Shown here piece by piece: positions 30,911-39,666 of a stretch of 46,111 nucleotides of DNA. A model generated the notes under the pieces. The model saw only the letters and a program-made list of their open reading frames with translations. It searched no databases and had not been told where the DNA came from. Within the stretch, counting starts at the first letter, position 1, and each line of letters starts with the position of its first letter. Made by a program: the position numbers and the translations under genes. The stretch is from Gammaproteobacteria bacterium UBA2810 (lineage in GTDB: Bacteria; Pseudomonadota; Gammaproteobacteria; Enterobacterales; Succinivibrionaceae), in assembly GCA_002351705.1 (NCBI GenBank), contig DEHC01000014.1, positions 1 to 46,111 on the forward strand, given 5' to 3'.

Positions 30911-33388
30911 TTACTCAAAGACATCAAGGACAGACGGCGCCGAGCAGTCCTCGATCTCGCCCTCCAGGCCCTCGCGGACAGGGAGCGTGACGGCTGCGCC
31001 GGGGCAGCTCTCCGCAAGCGCATGCCCGTCCGAGTTGAACCTCACGTCCCTGATGCCTTCAGGAGGGTTGAGCCTGAGGGAGGTGACGCCTCTCTTCCTG
31101 AGATATGACTCGTAAATCCTGAGCGCTCCGGTACCGCCCGTGAATCCGGTCGGCTTGTTGTCATCGCGACCTACCCAGACCACGGCTGCCTCGTTGTCAT
31201 CAAAGCCCGCGAACCAGGAGTCGCGGGTCGAGTCGGTCGTTCCGGTCTTCGCCGCGATGGTCTTCCCGGGGAACGAGGCGCCGAGCCGGCGGCCGGTTCC
31301 CTCCGCGACAACCCTGGTCATGGCCCAGACCGTCGAGTAGGAGTCAGCCGGATCGAGGACCTCGGTCACCTTAGCCTCCGGATCGTCCTCCCTCTGGTAG
31401 AGGATGTCGCCGTCGCTCGAGGTGACGGCACGGATAACGCCAAGAGGCTGGTAGCGGCCGAGGTTCGCGATGGTGACGAACATCTGGCTCACCTCGAGGG
31501 GCGTGAGCTCGATGGTGCCGAGCACGATGGAGTACTGGTGATCATCGATGGCGCTCACCTTCTGCTCCGGAACGCCGAGGCGGAGCAGCGTGTTCTTCAC
31601 GTTCCTCACCCCGGTCGCGTAGCACACCGCGGCCGCCGGGACATTGAGGGACTTCGCGAAGGCGCGGAAGAGGAACACCGGCCCGTGGTACTTCTTGTCG
31701 AAGTTCTTCGGCGTCCAGTCGGGCTGCCCGGGGTGCGAGAAGGTCCTCGCCGTGTCGTTTATCACGGTGCCGAGGTTGAAGCCGTGCGAGAAGCTCGTGA
31801 GGTAGACCGCGGGCTTCATGAGCGACCCGATCTGGCGGCTCTGGTCGAGGGCGCGGTTGAAGAGCCCCGAGGTGTTGACCTGGCTGCTTCCGACAACCGC
31901 TACGACCTCGCCCCTCTTCCAGTCCGTGACGACAGCCGCGGTCTCGATGGGCTGCTTCTTCAGCCACGGATCCGAGGTCTCCTGCACTGCCTCCTCAAGC
32001 GCGTTCTGCGAGAGCGGATCAAGGCTCGTGAAGATCCTGACGCCCGAGGACTTCAGCACGTCATCGCCGAGCTTCGCGGCGACCTCGCGGTTCACGTACT
32101 CCATGAACGCCGGCGTCTTCTTGAAGGTGCGGCTCGAGGAGCGGGGAATGACCTTGAGGTCGAGGCTCGTGAGCATCTCGTAGTCGCTACGTCCCAGGGC
32201 GAACCTGTCCGCGTTCTCCTGCATGCAGGAGGCCCAGGCATCGTCCTTAAGGCTGCTGCAGTCCCTGAAATCCGTGACCGAGACGCTCTCCTTGTTGTCG
32301 CAGTCCTTGCAGAGGACCTTCAGCACCACGTCGCGCCGCTCCTTCGCCTTGTCGTTGTGCCTCCACGGATCATAAAGGGAGGGCGCCTTCACGAGCCCCG
32401 CGAGGAAGGCAAGCTGCGCCTGGTTGAGCTCCTTGAGGGGACGTCCGAAATAGAACTGCGAGGCGAGCGCGTAGCCGTAAATCCCGCCGGTGCGGCTCTG
32501 CCCCATGTAAATCTCGTTCATGTAGAACTCGAGGATCTGCTTCTTGGAGTAGCGGGCATCAATGATTACTGCCATAACCGCCTCCTTGAGCTTGCGCGAC
32601 AGGGTCTTCTCGTTCGAGAGGAAGTAGTTCTTCACGAACTGCTGGGTGAGCGTGCTCGCTCCCTGCTTCCTGCCGCCCTGGACAATGTCGACGAAGAGCG
32701 CGCGGAGTATCGCGCTGATGTCAATGCCGCCGTGGGAGAAGAAGTCGCGGTCCTCGACGTTCACGAGCGTGTAGATGAGCTCCTCCGGGACATCATCTAT
32801 GGAGATCTTCATGCGGTCTTCCATCCCCTTCCCGGTGATGCGGTCAAGCAGCACCGGCTCCATGAGGGCCGAGACCAGGTTGCGGCACTTGTCCTCCTGG
32901 CACTCGCGGAGAGCCGAGAGCCTCCCGTCCCTGAAGGTAAGGAGGAAATGCCGCTCGGGCTCCGGGCCGTTGTAGAAGTCGAAGTTCCTGCGGAAAATGA
33001 GGATATTGACGGAATTGCCCTGCTTCCTGATGGCGTACTGCCCGGGCTGCGTCATGGTCGTGCCGGCTTTCCTGTAATGGAGGAGCTTCAGCTCGCGCTC
33101 CATCTGCTCGGGGGTGATGCGCTCGTTGAGGGAGAGCTCCAGGGGCCTCGCGTAGACGAGCGCCGGAAGGTGCCACCTGCCGCGCGATGAGTCGAGCGCC
33201 GCCCTGATCTCGCGGTCGAGGAAATAGCCCCATATGGTGAGGGCTATGGCGCAGGCGAGGAAGCAGAGGAAGCAGAGCTTGAAGAGGAAACGGAGGACAG
33301 GATGCCTTCTCGGCACCAGATCATCCCCGTACTGGCTGCTGTCCACACCGCGATCAAGCTCGTCGAAATTGTCCTTGTTTCTCTTCAC
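30911..33388 (-). CDS. mrcB: Bifunctional penicillin-binding protein 1B
   Basis: This class A PBP polymerises and cross-links murein at the inner membrane. Domains in 825 residues: a cytoplasmic tail (1-30), a membrane segment (about 32-55), a UB2H-like domain (about 70-165), a GT51 transglycosylase with catalytic E212 in NVEDRDFFSHGGID and GASTLTQQ (243-250), and a transpeptidase with S522-x-x-K525, S580-L-N582 and KTGTT (714-718). Between the two catalytic domains an extra segment (about 355-415) carries C360, C363, C377 and C388, absent from E. coli PBP1B. The start is GTG 33388, with AGGG very close to it. It is probably co-transcribed with clcA. Confidence 0.95.
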   Translation of the reverse strand: MKRNKDNFDELDRGVDSSQYGDDLVPRRHPVLRFLFKLCFLCFLACAIALTIWGYFLDREIRAALDSSRGRWHLPALVYARPLELSLNERITPEQMERELKLLHYRKAGTTMTQPGQYAIRKQGNSVNILIFRRNFDFYNGPEPERHFLLTFRDGRLSALRECQEDKCRNLVSALMEPVLLDRITGKGMEDRMKISIDDVPEELIYTLVNVEDRDFFSHGGIDISAILRALFVDIVQGGRKQGASTLTQQFVKNYFLSNEKTLSRKLKEAVMAVIIDARYSKKQILEFYMNEIYMGQSRTGGIYGYALASQFYFGRPLKELNQAQLAFLAGLVKAPSLYDPWRHNDKAKERRDVVLKVLCKDCDNKESVSVTDFRDCSSLKDDAWASCMQENADRFALGRSDYEMLTSLDLKVIPRSSSRTFKKTPAFMEYVNREVAAKLGDDVLKSSGVRIFTSLDPLSQNALEEAVQETSDPWLKKQPIETAAVVTDWKRGEVVAVVGSSQVNTSGLFNRALDQSRQIGSLMKPAVYLTSFSHGFNLGTVINDTARTFSHPGQPDWTPKNFDKKYHGPVFLFRAFAKSLNVPAAAVCYATGVRNVKNTLLRLGVPEQKVSAIDDHQYSIVLGTIELTPLEVSQMFVTIANLGRYQPLGVIRAVTSSDGDILYQREDDPEAKVTEVLDPADSYSTVWAMTRVVAEGTGRRLGASFPGKTIAAKTGTTDSTRDSWFAGFDDNEAAVVWVGRDDNKPTGFTGGTGALRIYESYLRKRGVTSLRLNPPEGIRDVRFNSDGHALAESCPGAAVTLPVREGLEGEIEDCSAPSVLDVFE

Positions 33389-33597
33389 TTCCCTATCCCG
33401 CCACAGGTCAAATCACGCGTGAGACGCTCTCACAGCCTTTCTTATTATAACTCAGAGAATGAGCATAGCCGTTCTGTGACGGATATCTGAAATCAGCGGC
33501 CCATCGGAACCGCACAGGCGGAGTAAGTCCGGCGCTTGATGAATCCGCTTAACACGCTTAAACTTGCCGGAGATCACAGATTTTCAGGAGAACGGAA

Positions 33598-34305
33598 ATG
33601 ACCAGAGCGGTAGTACTCACAAGCGGCGGGCTTGACTCGTCGACCTGCCTCGCGATGGCAGTTGAGAAATACGGGGCAGCGGAGACCGAGGCCCTCAACA
33701 TCCTCTACGGGCAGAAGAATGACCGGGAGCTCGCCTCGGCGAAGAAGATAGCGGAATATTACGGAGTGCGCTACACGCTCCTCGATCTCAGGCAGATTTT
33801 CAGCTTCTCGAACTCGAGCATGCTCCGGGGCTCCACCGAGGAGATCCCGGAGGAGAGCTACGCCGATCAGCTTAAGAAGCTCGGCGGCGAGGGCACGGTC
33901 TCGACCTATGTTCCCTTCAGGAACGGCACCATGCTCTCATCGGCGGCGAGCTTCGCCCTCTCGAGGGGAGCGGAGGCCGTGATGTACGGCGCGCACGCCG
34001 ATGACGCCGCGGGACGCGCCTACCCTGACTGCACCCCGGAGTTCGCGGAGTACATGGGGAAGGCTATCTGGGAGGGCTCGGGAAGGGTCCTCCGCCTCGA
34101 GGCCCCCTTCATCAATATGACAAAGGCGGACATCGTGAGGAAGGGCCTGGAGCTCCATGTCCCCTATGAGCTCACCTGGTCATGCTACGAGGGGAGGGAG
34201 AAGGCCTGCGGCGTCTGCGGAACCTGCCGCGACCGCCTTAAGGCCTTCAGGCTCAACGGCGCAGAGGATCCGATTGAGTACGAGCGATTCCCGGAGGATC
34301 TCTGA
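33598..34305 (+). CDS. queC: 7-cyano-7-deazaguanine synthase QueC
   Basis: QueC converts 7-carboxy-7-deazaguanine to preQ0 in queuosine biosynthesis using ATP and ammonia. The 235-residue protein starts with the PP-loop LTSGGLDSSTCLAMA and ends with a zinc site of four cysteines (WSCYEG, then ACGVCGTCRDR). YVPFRNGTMLSSAASFA and YGAHADDAAGRAYPDC are family motifs. AGGAG lies seven bases before the ATG. No queuosine genes neighbour it and I see no preQ1 riboswitch in the 200-base upstream gap. Confidence 0.96.
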   Translation: MTRAVVLTSGGLDSSTCLAMAVEKYGAAETEALNILYGQKNDRELASAKKIAEYYGVRYTLLDLRQIFSFSNSSMLRGSTEEIPEESYADQLKKLGGEGTVSTYVPFRNGTMLSSAASFALSRGAEAVMYGAHADDAAGRAYPDCTPEFAEYMGKAIWEGSGRVLRLEAPFINMTKADIVRKGLELHVPYELTWSCYEGREKACGVCGTCRDRLKAFRLNGAEDPIEYERFPEDL

Positions 34306-34320
34306 CCCCATCCCGCCGGG

Positions 34321-34365
34321 GGCGCGGCACTCCGGTGCACCGCGCCTCATTTCCGTGCTGTTTTT
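34321..34365 (+). terminator. Possible terminator after queC
   Basis: GGCGCGG-CAC and GTG-CA-CCGCGCC (34321-34346) form a strong hairpin 15 bases past the stop. The T run (TTTTT at 34361-34365) is 15 bases further on, so termination may be inefficient. Confidence 0.45.
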
Positions 34366-34502
34366 GTCCGAATTGTTACAGTGATTAAAAAATCGCGTAT
34401 TTTGTCTGTAAAATGCATTGTAAGAATCAGCCAATGCTGATATAACGGAAGATTGTTCAGAAGGAACTCCGGCAGAAGAATCGGAGTCTAAAGGAGAAAG
34501 CG

Positions 34503-34943
34503 ATGACAGACACATCGAAATTAAGCGCACTTTCCATTGCGGGAGTAGAGCCGTACCAGGAAAAGCCCGGCGAGGAGTACATGAACCCGAACCAGAAGGA
34601 GCATTTCCGCAAGATCCTCACCCTCTGGAGAGAGCATCTCACCGGCGACGTGAGAGAGACCGTCGGACACCTCAAGGACGAGTCGGCCAACTTCCCCGAT
34701 CCCCTTGACCGCGCGAGCCACGAGGAGGAGTTCTCCCTTGAGCTCAGGGCACGTGACAGAGAGCGCAAGCTGATGAAGAAGATCGACAAGACCCTCGCGA
34801 AGCTTGACACCGACGACTTCGGCTACTGCGACCACTGCGGCAGCCCCATCGGCCTCAGGAGACTTGAGGCAAGGCCGACCGCCGACCTCTGCGTTGACTG
34901 CAAGAACCTCGCGGAGCTCGAGGAGAAGCAGAATTACGAGTAA
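34503..34943 (+). CDS. dksA: RNA polymerase-binding transcription factor DksA
   Basis: DksA enters the secondary channel of RNA polymerase and works with ppGpp in the stringent response. The 146-residue protein has the coiled-coil with acidic tip residues D66 and D69 (DPLDRASHEEE) and the C-terminal zinc finger C109-x2-C112 and C130-x2-C133, with GSPIGLRRLEARPTADLC. AAAGGAG precedes the ATG. The order dksA-pcnB-folK-panB-panC matches many gammaproteobacteria, except that gluQ is missing between dksA and pcnB. Confidence 0.97.
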   Translation: MTDTSKLSALSIAGVEPYQEKPGEEYMNPNQKEHFRKILTLWREHLTGDVRETVGHLKDESANFPDPLDRASHEEEFSLELRARDRERKLMKKIDKTLAKLDTDDFGYCDHCGSPIGLRRLEARPTADLCVDCKNLAELEEKQNYE

Positions 34944-34975
34944 GCGGTGACAATCTTCCGCTTTTCTTGCAGACT

Positions 34976-35001
34976 GCCGGAGGCGTTGCCCCCGGCTTTT
35001 T
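34976..35001 (+). terminator. Rho-independent terminator after dksA
   Basis: GCCGG-a-GGC-gtt-GCC-c-CCGGC followed by TTTTT lies 33 bases past the dksA stop and separates it from pcnB. Confidence 0.82.
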
Positions 35002-35122
35002 CATGTCATTTTCCCGCCAAAAACGCCTTTCCCTCCGCATTCTGTAAAAAATATCTCTCATGCGCTAAAATAGCGGGTGTTTTTTATATTTTTGTGATCA
35101 ATTAGTAAGTTCAGGCCGGAGG

Positions 35123-36529
35123 ATGGCTATTTTAAAATCTATACTGAATCTCCTGAAGCTGCACCGCCGGAGCGGAAAAGCGTCCGGGACAGGAGAAACC
35201 AGGGCTGTAATCATACCGCGCGAGAAAAACCCGATAAGAAAAAGCGACATAAGCCAGAATGCGGTAAGAGTCCTGAGGGTGCTCAATGACGCCGGGTACG
35301 AGGCCTACCTCGTCGGAGGCGGGATCCGCGATCTTATCCTCGGGCGCCACCCGAAGGATTTCGACGTGACGACGAACGCCACGCCCGAGCAGGTCAAGAG
35401 GCTCTTCCGCAACTGCCGCATCATCGGCAGGCGCTTCAAGATTGTCCACGTCGTCTTCGCCGAGGAGATCATCGAGGTCGCCACGTTCCGCGGCAGAGGC
35501 GGCGATGAGGACGAGGAGAAGGGGAAGCGCGCCGAGAGGAACGGGATGCTGGTCCGCGACAACCTCTACGGCACCCTCGAGGAGGACGCCGACCGTCGTG
35601 ACTTCACCATCAACAGCGTCTACTGGTCGGCAAAGGACGGCTCTCTCAGGGACTTCCACAACGGCCTCCGCGACATGCGCGAGGGACGCATTGACATCAT
35701 CGGCGATCCGGACAGAAGGTACCATGAGGATCCGGTGAGGATGCTCCGCGCTGTGCGCTTTGCGGCGAAGCTCGGCATGACCATCACCGAGAGGACCGAC
35801 GAGCCCATCTACGCGCTCTCCCATCTGCTAGATGAGATCGCCCCAGCGAGGCTCTTCGAGGAGGTCCTCAAGCTCTTTGTCTACGGACATGCCGTAAGGA
35901 GCCTTGAGGAGCTCAGGAAGCACCATCTCTTCAAGGAGCTCTTCCCCGCAGTTGACGCGCTCCTCGACGGGCCGGACGGCGGGAACTATGAGAAGTTCCT
36001 GAACGAGGTCTGCGCCTCGACCGACAAACGCATCCAGGGCGGGAAGCCCGTCACCGCGACCTTCATGTACGCCTCGCTCATGTGGCCCGCCTTCATCGCG
36101 GAGTTCAACCGCCTCCGGAAGGCCGCCCGCGGCTCACAGAAAGGCAAGAGCCCCGCGGAGTGCGCCGAGGACGCCATGAACACCGCGATCGGCGAGCAGT
36201 GCCGCCATACGGCGATTCCGCGCGTCATCACGACCGAAATAAGGGAGCTCTGGACGCTCGAGTTCGAGCTCCTCAGGATGGACCGCGAGAAGGCGGCGAA
36301 GATCATCACCATGAGGCGCTTCAGGAGCGCGCTTGACTTCATGCTCTACCGCGGCAGGCTCGACGAGCGGCTGATGAAGGTCTACAACTGGTGGAACGAC
36401 TTCTACGAGAGCCACCTTGACCTCATCCCGCAGAGACAGCCGAGGCGCGGCCCGGACGGCGGCAGAAGGGGCGGAAGGCGCCCGAGAAGCGGCGTGAAGA
36501 GAATATTCGGCGGGAAACAGGGTAACTAG
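35123..36529 (+). CDS. pcnB: Poly(A) polymerase I PcnB
   Basis: PcnB adds poly(A) tails that promote RNA decay and plasmid copy control. The 468-residue protein has the nucleotidyltransferase signature LVGGGIRDLILG and the catalytic KDFDVTTNATPEQV, then RRDFTINS and the RYHEDPVRMLRAVRFAAKLG helix, and ends in a basic Arg/Gly-rich tail. The first ATG (35123) is fused to the ribosome binding site (GGAGG at 35118-35122, zero spacing). The ATT codon at 35129 sits six bases downstream of GGAGG, an ideal distance; E. coli pcnB is known to start at AUU. The true start may therefore be 35129. Confidence 0.95.
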   Translation: MAILKSILNLLKLHRRSGKASGTGETRAVIIPREKNPIRKSDISQNAVRVLRVLNDAGYEAYLVGGGIRDLILGRHPKDFDVTTNATPEQVKRLFRNCRIIGRRFKIVHVVFAEEIIEVATFRGRGGDEDEEKGKRAERNGMLVRDNLYGTLEEDADRRDFTINSVYWSAKDGSLRDFHNGLRDMREGRIDIIGDPDRRYHEDPVRMLRAVRFAAKLGMTITERTDEPIYALSHLLDEIAPARLFEEVLKLFVYGHAVRSLEELRKHHLFKELFPAVDALLDGPDGGNYEKFLNEVCASTDKRIQGGKPVTATFMYASLMWPAFIAEFNRLRKAARGSQKGKSPAECAEDAMNTAIGEQCRHTAIPRVITTEIRELWTLEFELLRMDREKAAKIITMRRFRSALDFMLYRGRLDERLMKVYNWWNDFYESHLDLIPQRQPRRGPDGGRRGGRRPRSGVKRIFGGKQGN

Positions 36530-36538
36530 CCCCGGAAG

Positions 36539-36569
36539 CTGCCGCAGGACCCGTGCCTGCGGCAGAATT
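36539..36569 (+). terminator. Hairpin between pcnB and folK
   Basis: CTGCCGCAGG (36539-36548) and CCTGCGGCAG (36556-36565) form a ten-pair stem followed by AATTTTA. It lies right before the folK ribosome binding site and may partially terminate or limit readthrough into folK-panB-panC. Confidence 0.55.
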
Positions 36570-36585
36570 TTATGAGGAGAGGAAA

Positions 36586-37086
36586 GTGACAGAGGCCTTT
36601 ATCGCTCTCGGTTCAAACCTCGGGAACAGGGAGGATGAGATCATCCGCGCCATACGGGAGATCAACTCCCTAAGAGGAACCCGCGTCACCGGCATCTCCC
36701 GCTTCTACAGCAACCCGCCGATGGGCCCCCAGGACCAGCCCGACTACCTCAACGGCGCGGTGAGGGCTGAGACCTCGCTTGATGCGCTCCAGCTCCTCGA
36801 CCTCCTGCAGGGCATCGAAAAGTGGCACGGCCGCATCAAGACCCGCCGCTGGGGCGAGAGGTGCATCGACCTCGACATCGCCCTCTTCGGAAATGCCGTG
36901 ATCAATGAGGAGCGGCTCACCGTGCCCCACCTCGGGATTGAGCAGAGGGACTTCGTCCTCCGGCCGCTCCTAGACATCGATCCCGATCTCCGCCTCCCCT
37001 CGGGGGAGAAGGTCTCGGATCTTTTGTCTGAGCTTGACCAGAGTTCCCTTACAGAAGTTGAATTTCCTCAGTTTTCACTGGAGTAG
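36586..37086 (+). CDS. folK: HPPK, 6-hydroxymethyl-dihydropterin pyrophosphokinase FolK
   Basis: FolK transfers pyrophosphate from ATP to hydroxymethyl-dihydropterin in folate synthesis. The start is GTG 36586 (MTEAFIALGSNLGNRE after Met substitution), with GAGGAGAGG just upstream; the upstream in-frame ATG lies within the pcnB-folK hairpin. The 166-residue product has ALGSNLGNRE, YSNPPMGPQDQPDYLNGAV and RWGERCIDLDIALFG, the substrate and Mg-binding motifs. It lies three bases before panB, so the two are co-transcribed. Confidence 0.94.
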   Translation: MTEAFIALGSNLGNREDEIIRAIREINSLRGTRVTGISRFYSNPPMGPQDQPDYLNGAVRAETSLDALQLLDLLQGIEKWHGRIKTRRWGERCIDLDIALFGNAVINEERLTVPHLGIEQRDFVLRPLLDIDPDLRLPSGEKVSDLLSELDQSSLTEVEFPQFSLE

Positions 37087-37089
37087 AAA

Positions 37090-37890
37090 ATGTCAAAGTT
37101 TACTGTATCAAAGCTTGCCGCCCTCAAGGAGAAGGGAGAGAAGTTCGGCACCATAACCGCCTACGACGCGACCTTCGCTAAGCTCTTTGACGAGTGCGGC
37201 GTGCCCGCCCTCCTCATCGGCGACTCACTCGGCATGGTTGTGCAGGGACACAACAGCACCGTCCCCGTAACTATTGAGGAGATGGTCTACCATACCAAAT
37301 GCGTCGCAAGGGGCGCCACCACAACCTCCCTCATCATCGCGGACATGCCCTTCTGCACCTACGCGACCCCGGAGATGGCCCTTAAGAACGCCGCCCTACT
37401 CATGCAGGCAGGCGCGGGCTGCGTCAAGTTCGAGGGAGGCGAGTGGCTCTGCGACACCGTAAGGCTCCTAACCGAGAACGGAATCCCGGTCTGCGCCCAC
37501 CTCGGGCTCACCCCGCAGTCCTTCAACGTCTTCGGCGGCTACAAGATCCAGGGAAGGACCGAGGACAAGGCGAAGTACATCACCGACAGCACCCTTGCCC
37601 TTGAGGAGGCCGGAGCCGGCATGGAGGTCATCGAGTGCGTTCCCGCGCAGCTCGCTGCCGACATCTCGAAGAAGACCAGGATGCCAATCATCGGCATCGG
37701 CGCCGGAAACGGCACCGACGGGCAGATCCTCGTCATGCATGACGCCTTCGGCTTCTTCGGCAGGCCCCCCAAGTTCGCGAGGAACTTCCTCAAGGAGTGC
37801 GGCACCGGCGACGTGCGCGACGCGGTGAGGCTCTACCTCGACGAGGTCAGAAACGGCACCTTCCCGTCACAGGCGGAGAGCTTTGAGTAA
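37090..37890 (+). CDS. panB: 3-methyl-2-oxobutanoate hydroxymethyltransferase PanB
   Basis: PanB makes ketopantoate from 2-oxoisovalerate using methylene-tetrahydrofolate, the first committed pantothenate step. The 266-residue protein contains ITAYDATFAKLFDECGV, LIGDSLGMVVQGHNSTVPV (metal and substrate binding), KFEGGEW, HLGLTPQSFNVFGG and IGIGAGNGTDGQILVMHDAFG with the active-site Glu region IECVPAQLAA. It follows folK almost directly. Confidence 0.97.
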   Translation: MSKFTVSKLAALKEKGEKFGTITAYDATFAKLFDECGVPALLIGDSLGMVVQGHNSTVPVTIEEMVYHTKCVARGATTTSLIIADMPFCTYATPEMALKNAALLMQAGAGCVKFEGGEWLCDTVRLLTENGIPVCAHLGLTPQSFNVFGGYKIQGRTEDKAKYITDSTLALEEAGAGMEVIECVPAQLAADISKKTRMPIIGIGAGNGTDGQILVMHDAFGFFGRPPKFARNFLKECGTGDVRDAVRLYLDEVRNGTFPSQAESFE

Positions 37891-37940
37891 AATAGCGCTG
37901 TGCCCCGGCATGTCACGGGGCCATTGAGGATAAAGGTTTC

Positions 37941-37972
37941 AGGGCTGTCTCATAACGGGAGCGGCCCTTTTT
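37941..37972 (+). terminator. Terminator-like hairpin between panB and panC
   Basis: AGGGCTG (37941-37947) and CGGCCCT (37962-37968) pair, with one G-U, around a 14-base loop and are followed by TTTTT. A smaller stem CCCCG/CGGGG lies at 37902-37919. Panthenate genes are often one operon, so this may attenuate panC or give it a separate promoter. Confidence 0.6.
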
Positions 37973-38009
37973 CTGAGGAGACGCCGGCCAGAAGCCGCGC
38001 GGAGCAGAT

Positions 38010-38858
38010 ATGATAATAGCAAGGGATATTGAGACGGTAAGAAAGACCGTACGTCAGTATCATGAGAAGAACGAGTCGATTGCCATCGTCACCACCATGG
38101 GCAATCTCCACACCGGCCACATCACCCTGGTGAAGGAGGCCGAGAAGCTCGCTGACCACACTGTGGCAACCGTGTTCGTCAACCCGCTGCAGTTCAACAA
38201 CAAGAACGACCTCAAGACCTACCCGAGAACCCCTGAGGCGGATCTCAAAAAGCTTGAGGACGCCGGCGTCGACATGGTCTTCATGCCCACCCCGGAGATC
38301 ATGTACCCCGAGGGGATGGACGTTCAGACCACCGTCAATGTCCCGCACCTCTCCGAGATCCTCGAGGGCGCGATGAGGCCCGGCCACTTCCGCGGCGTCG
38401 CCACCGTCGTCCTGAAGCTCTTCAACATCGTCACCCCGGACTACTGCATGTTCGGACAGAAGGACTACCAGCAGGTGGCGCTCCTCAAGAAGATGATCCG
38501 CGATCTCTCCGTTCCCGTCGAGATGCACGTCGTCCCGACCGTGAGGATGGAAAGCGGCCTTGCCTTCTCCTCAAGGAACGGACTCCTCACTGAGGACGAG
38601 CTCAAGATTGCCCCGCACCTCTATGAGACCATCAGCGCCATGAAGAAGGAGATCGAGGGCGGAAGGCGCGATTTCGCTGCGCTTATAAAGGAAGGCACAG
38701 AGAAGCTCAACTCCTTCGGCTTCAAGACTGACGCCATCGACATCGTGAACGCCGACACCCTTGAGGCTCCGGACACTTCAGCAAAGAAGCTCGTCATCCT
38801 CGCCGAGGCCTATCTCGGAAAGCCCCGCCTCATCGACAACATCGAGGTCAATATCTGA
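38010..38858 (+). CDS. panC: Pantothenate synthetase PanC
   Basis: PanC condenses pantoate and beta-alanine with ATP. The 282-residue protein has the HIGH-like TMGNLHTGHITLV, VFVNPLQFNNKNDLKTYPR, FGQKDYQQVALLKKM and the KMSKS-like SSRNGLL. GCGGAG lies before the ATG at normal distance. panD, needed to make beta-alanine, is not in the window. Confidence 0.96.
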   Translation: MIIARDIETVRKTVRQYHEKNESIAIVTTMGNLHTGHITLVKEAEKLADHTVATVFVNPLQFNNKNDLKTYPRTPEADLKKLEDAGVDMVFMPTPEIMYPEGMDVQTTVNVPHLSEILEGAMRPGHFRGVATVVLKLFNIVTPDYCMFGQKDYQQVALLKKMIRDLSVPVEMHVVPTVRMESGLAFSSRNGLLTEDELKIAPHLYETISAMKKEIEGGRRDFAALIKEGTEKLNSFGFKTDAIDIVNADTLEAPDTSAKKLVILAEAYLGKPRLIDNIEVNI

Positions 38859-38880
38859 TCTGACTGAGGCAGTGCATATG

Positions 38881-38906
38881 AAACCGGGCTCTGGCCCGGT
38901 TTTTTT
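38881..38906 (+). terminator. Rho-independent terminator after panC
   Basis: ACCGGGC (38883-38889), loop TCTG, GCCCGGT (38894-38900) and seven T form a classic terminator 24 bases past the panC stop. Confidence 0.92.
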
Positions 38907-38973
38907 GTGCCTGAACAGAGGACTGCTGCCGGTGAATCCGGCTCAGCGCACCTGCGGGAAGACAGCCGCCTGA

Positions 38974-39552
38974 TCAGCTCTGCGGCTGAGGTCCGAACCG
39001 GTTGTCCCCCGCGTTGCCTTTCCTGAGTCCGAGCGCGAGGAAGAGTGCCACAAGTGCTCCGAGCCAGGTCCAGAGCACGATGTTTTCACCTCCGTATTTC
39101 GAGAAGAGCGGGATCAGAAAGACAAGGAGCCACCAGCCGGACACATTGTAATCGTGCAGGCGCCTTGCGGCGACGGCTGCAAAGGATACCGTACCGGCGA
39201 TAAAGCAGACCGCAAGCCAGCAGAGGAACATGATTCCTGCGGCATCCTGCAGAAACTTGTCCGCGGCCGCCAGCACCATCAGCAGCAAAAGGCTTAGAGG
39301 CACCCAGAAAAAGAGCAGGATCAGAGTCCTGATCCACCACTCCTGCCTTGCCATCCGGCCCCTGAACGAAAACCAGTCCGAGAGCGGGAACGGCCGCTGC
39401 GGCCTGTTTCCTGTCGCACCATGGGTTTCGCCGGCGGCGCCTTCCGGAGCCGCTCTGCCGCCCTGCGCGGACGCATCACCGGCAGCTGCGCCGCATGACG
39501 GGCAGAACCTGCTGTTTTCCGGCAGCTCGCTGCCGCATTTGCTGCAGTACAT
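38974..39552 (-). CDS. Zinc-ribbon DUF805 membrane protein
   Basis: Function unknown. ATG 39552 with AGGAGAG upstream gives 192 residues. The first 20 residues are a zinc ribbon (MYCSKCGSELPENSRFCPSCG, two CxxC pairs), followed by a Gly/Ala-rich linker and a DUF805-type domain: FSFRGRMARQEWW, membrane segments at about 83-105, 111-133 and 145-180, and AARRLHDYNVSGWW. This arrangement is common in uncharacterised inner-membrane proteins. It is minus-strand, convergent with panC and downstream of the sulfatase pair. Confidence 0.8.
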   Translation of the reverse strand: MYCSKCGSELPENSRFCPSCGAAAGDASAQGGRAAPEGAAGETHGATGNRPQRPFPLSDWFSFRGRMARQEWWIRTLILLFFWVPLSLLLLMVLAAADKFLQDAAGIMFLCWLAVCFIAGTVSFAAVAARRLHDYNVSGWWLLVFLIPLFSKYGGENIVLWTWLGALVALFLALGLRKGNAGDNRFGPQPQS

Positions 39553-39666
39553 ATTCTCTCCTGTGCTGAGCCTTACTCTAAGGCGGCTTATTTCACGCGC
39601 ATAGTACAACAGGGAAACATGACTGTTCAAATTTTAATCGGCAAAATTCAGGCGCGTGCCAGAGGC

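Noticed and set aside
31538..33190. 550-codon open frame on the plus strand
   Set aside because: It is antisense to the clearly coding PBP1B gene; high GC makes long mirror frames common here. Its protein is low in complexity and unlike any family.
33389..33597. preQ1 riboswitch upstream of queC
   Set aside because: No preQ1-I or preQ1-II signature could be recognised; only ordinary short inverted repeats are present.
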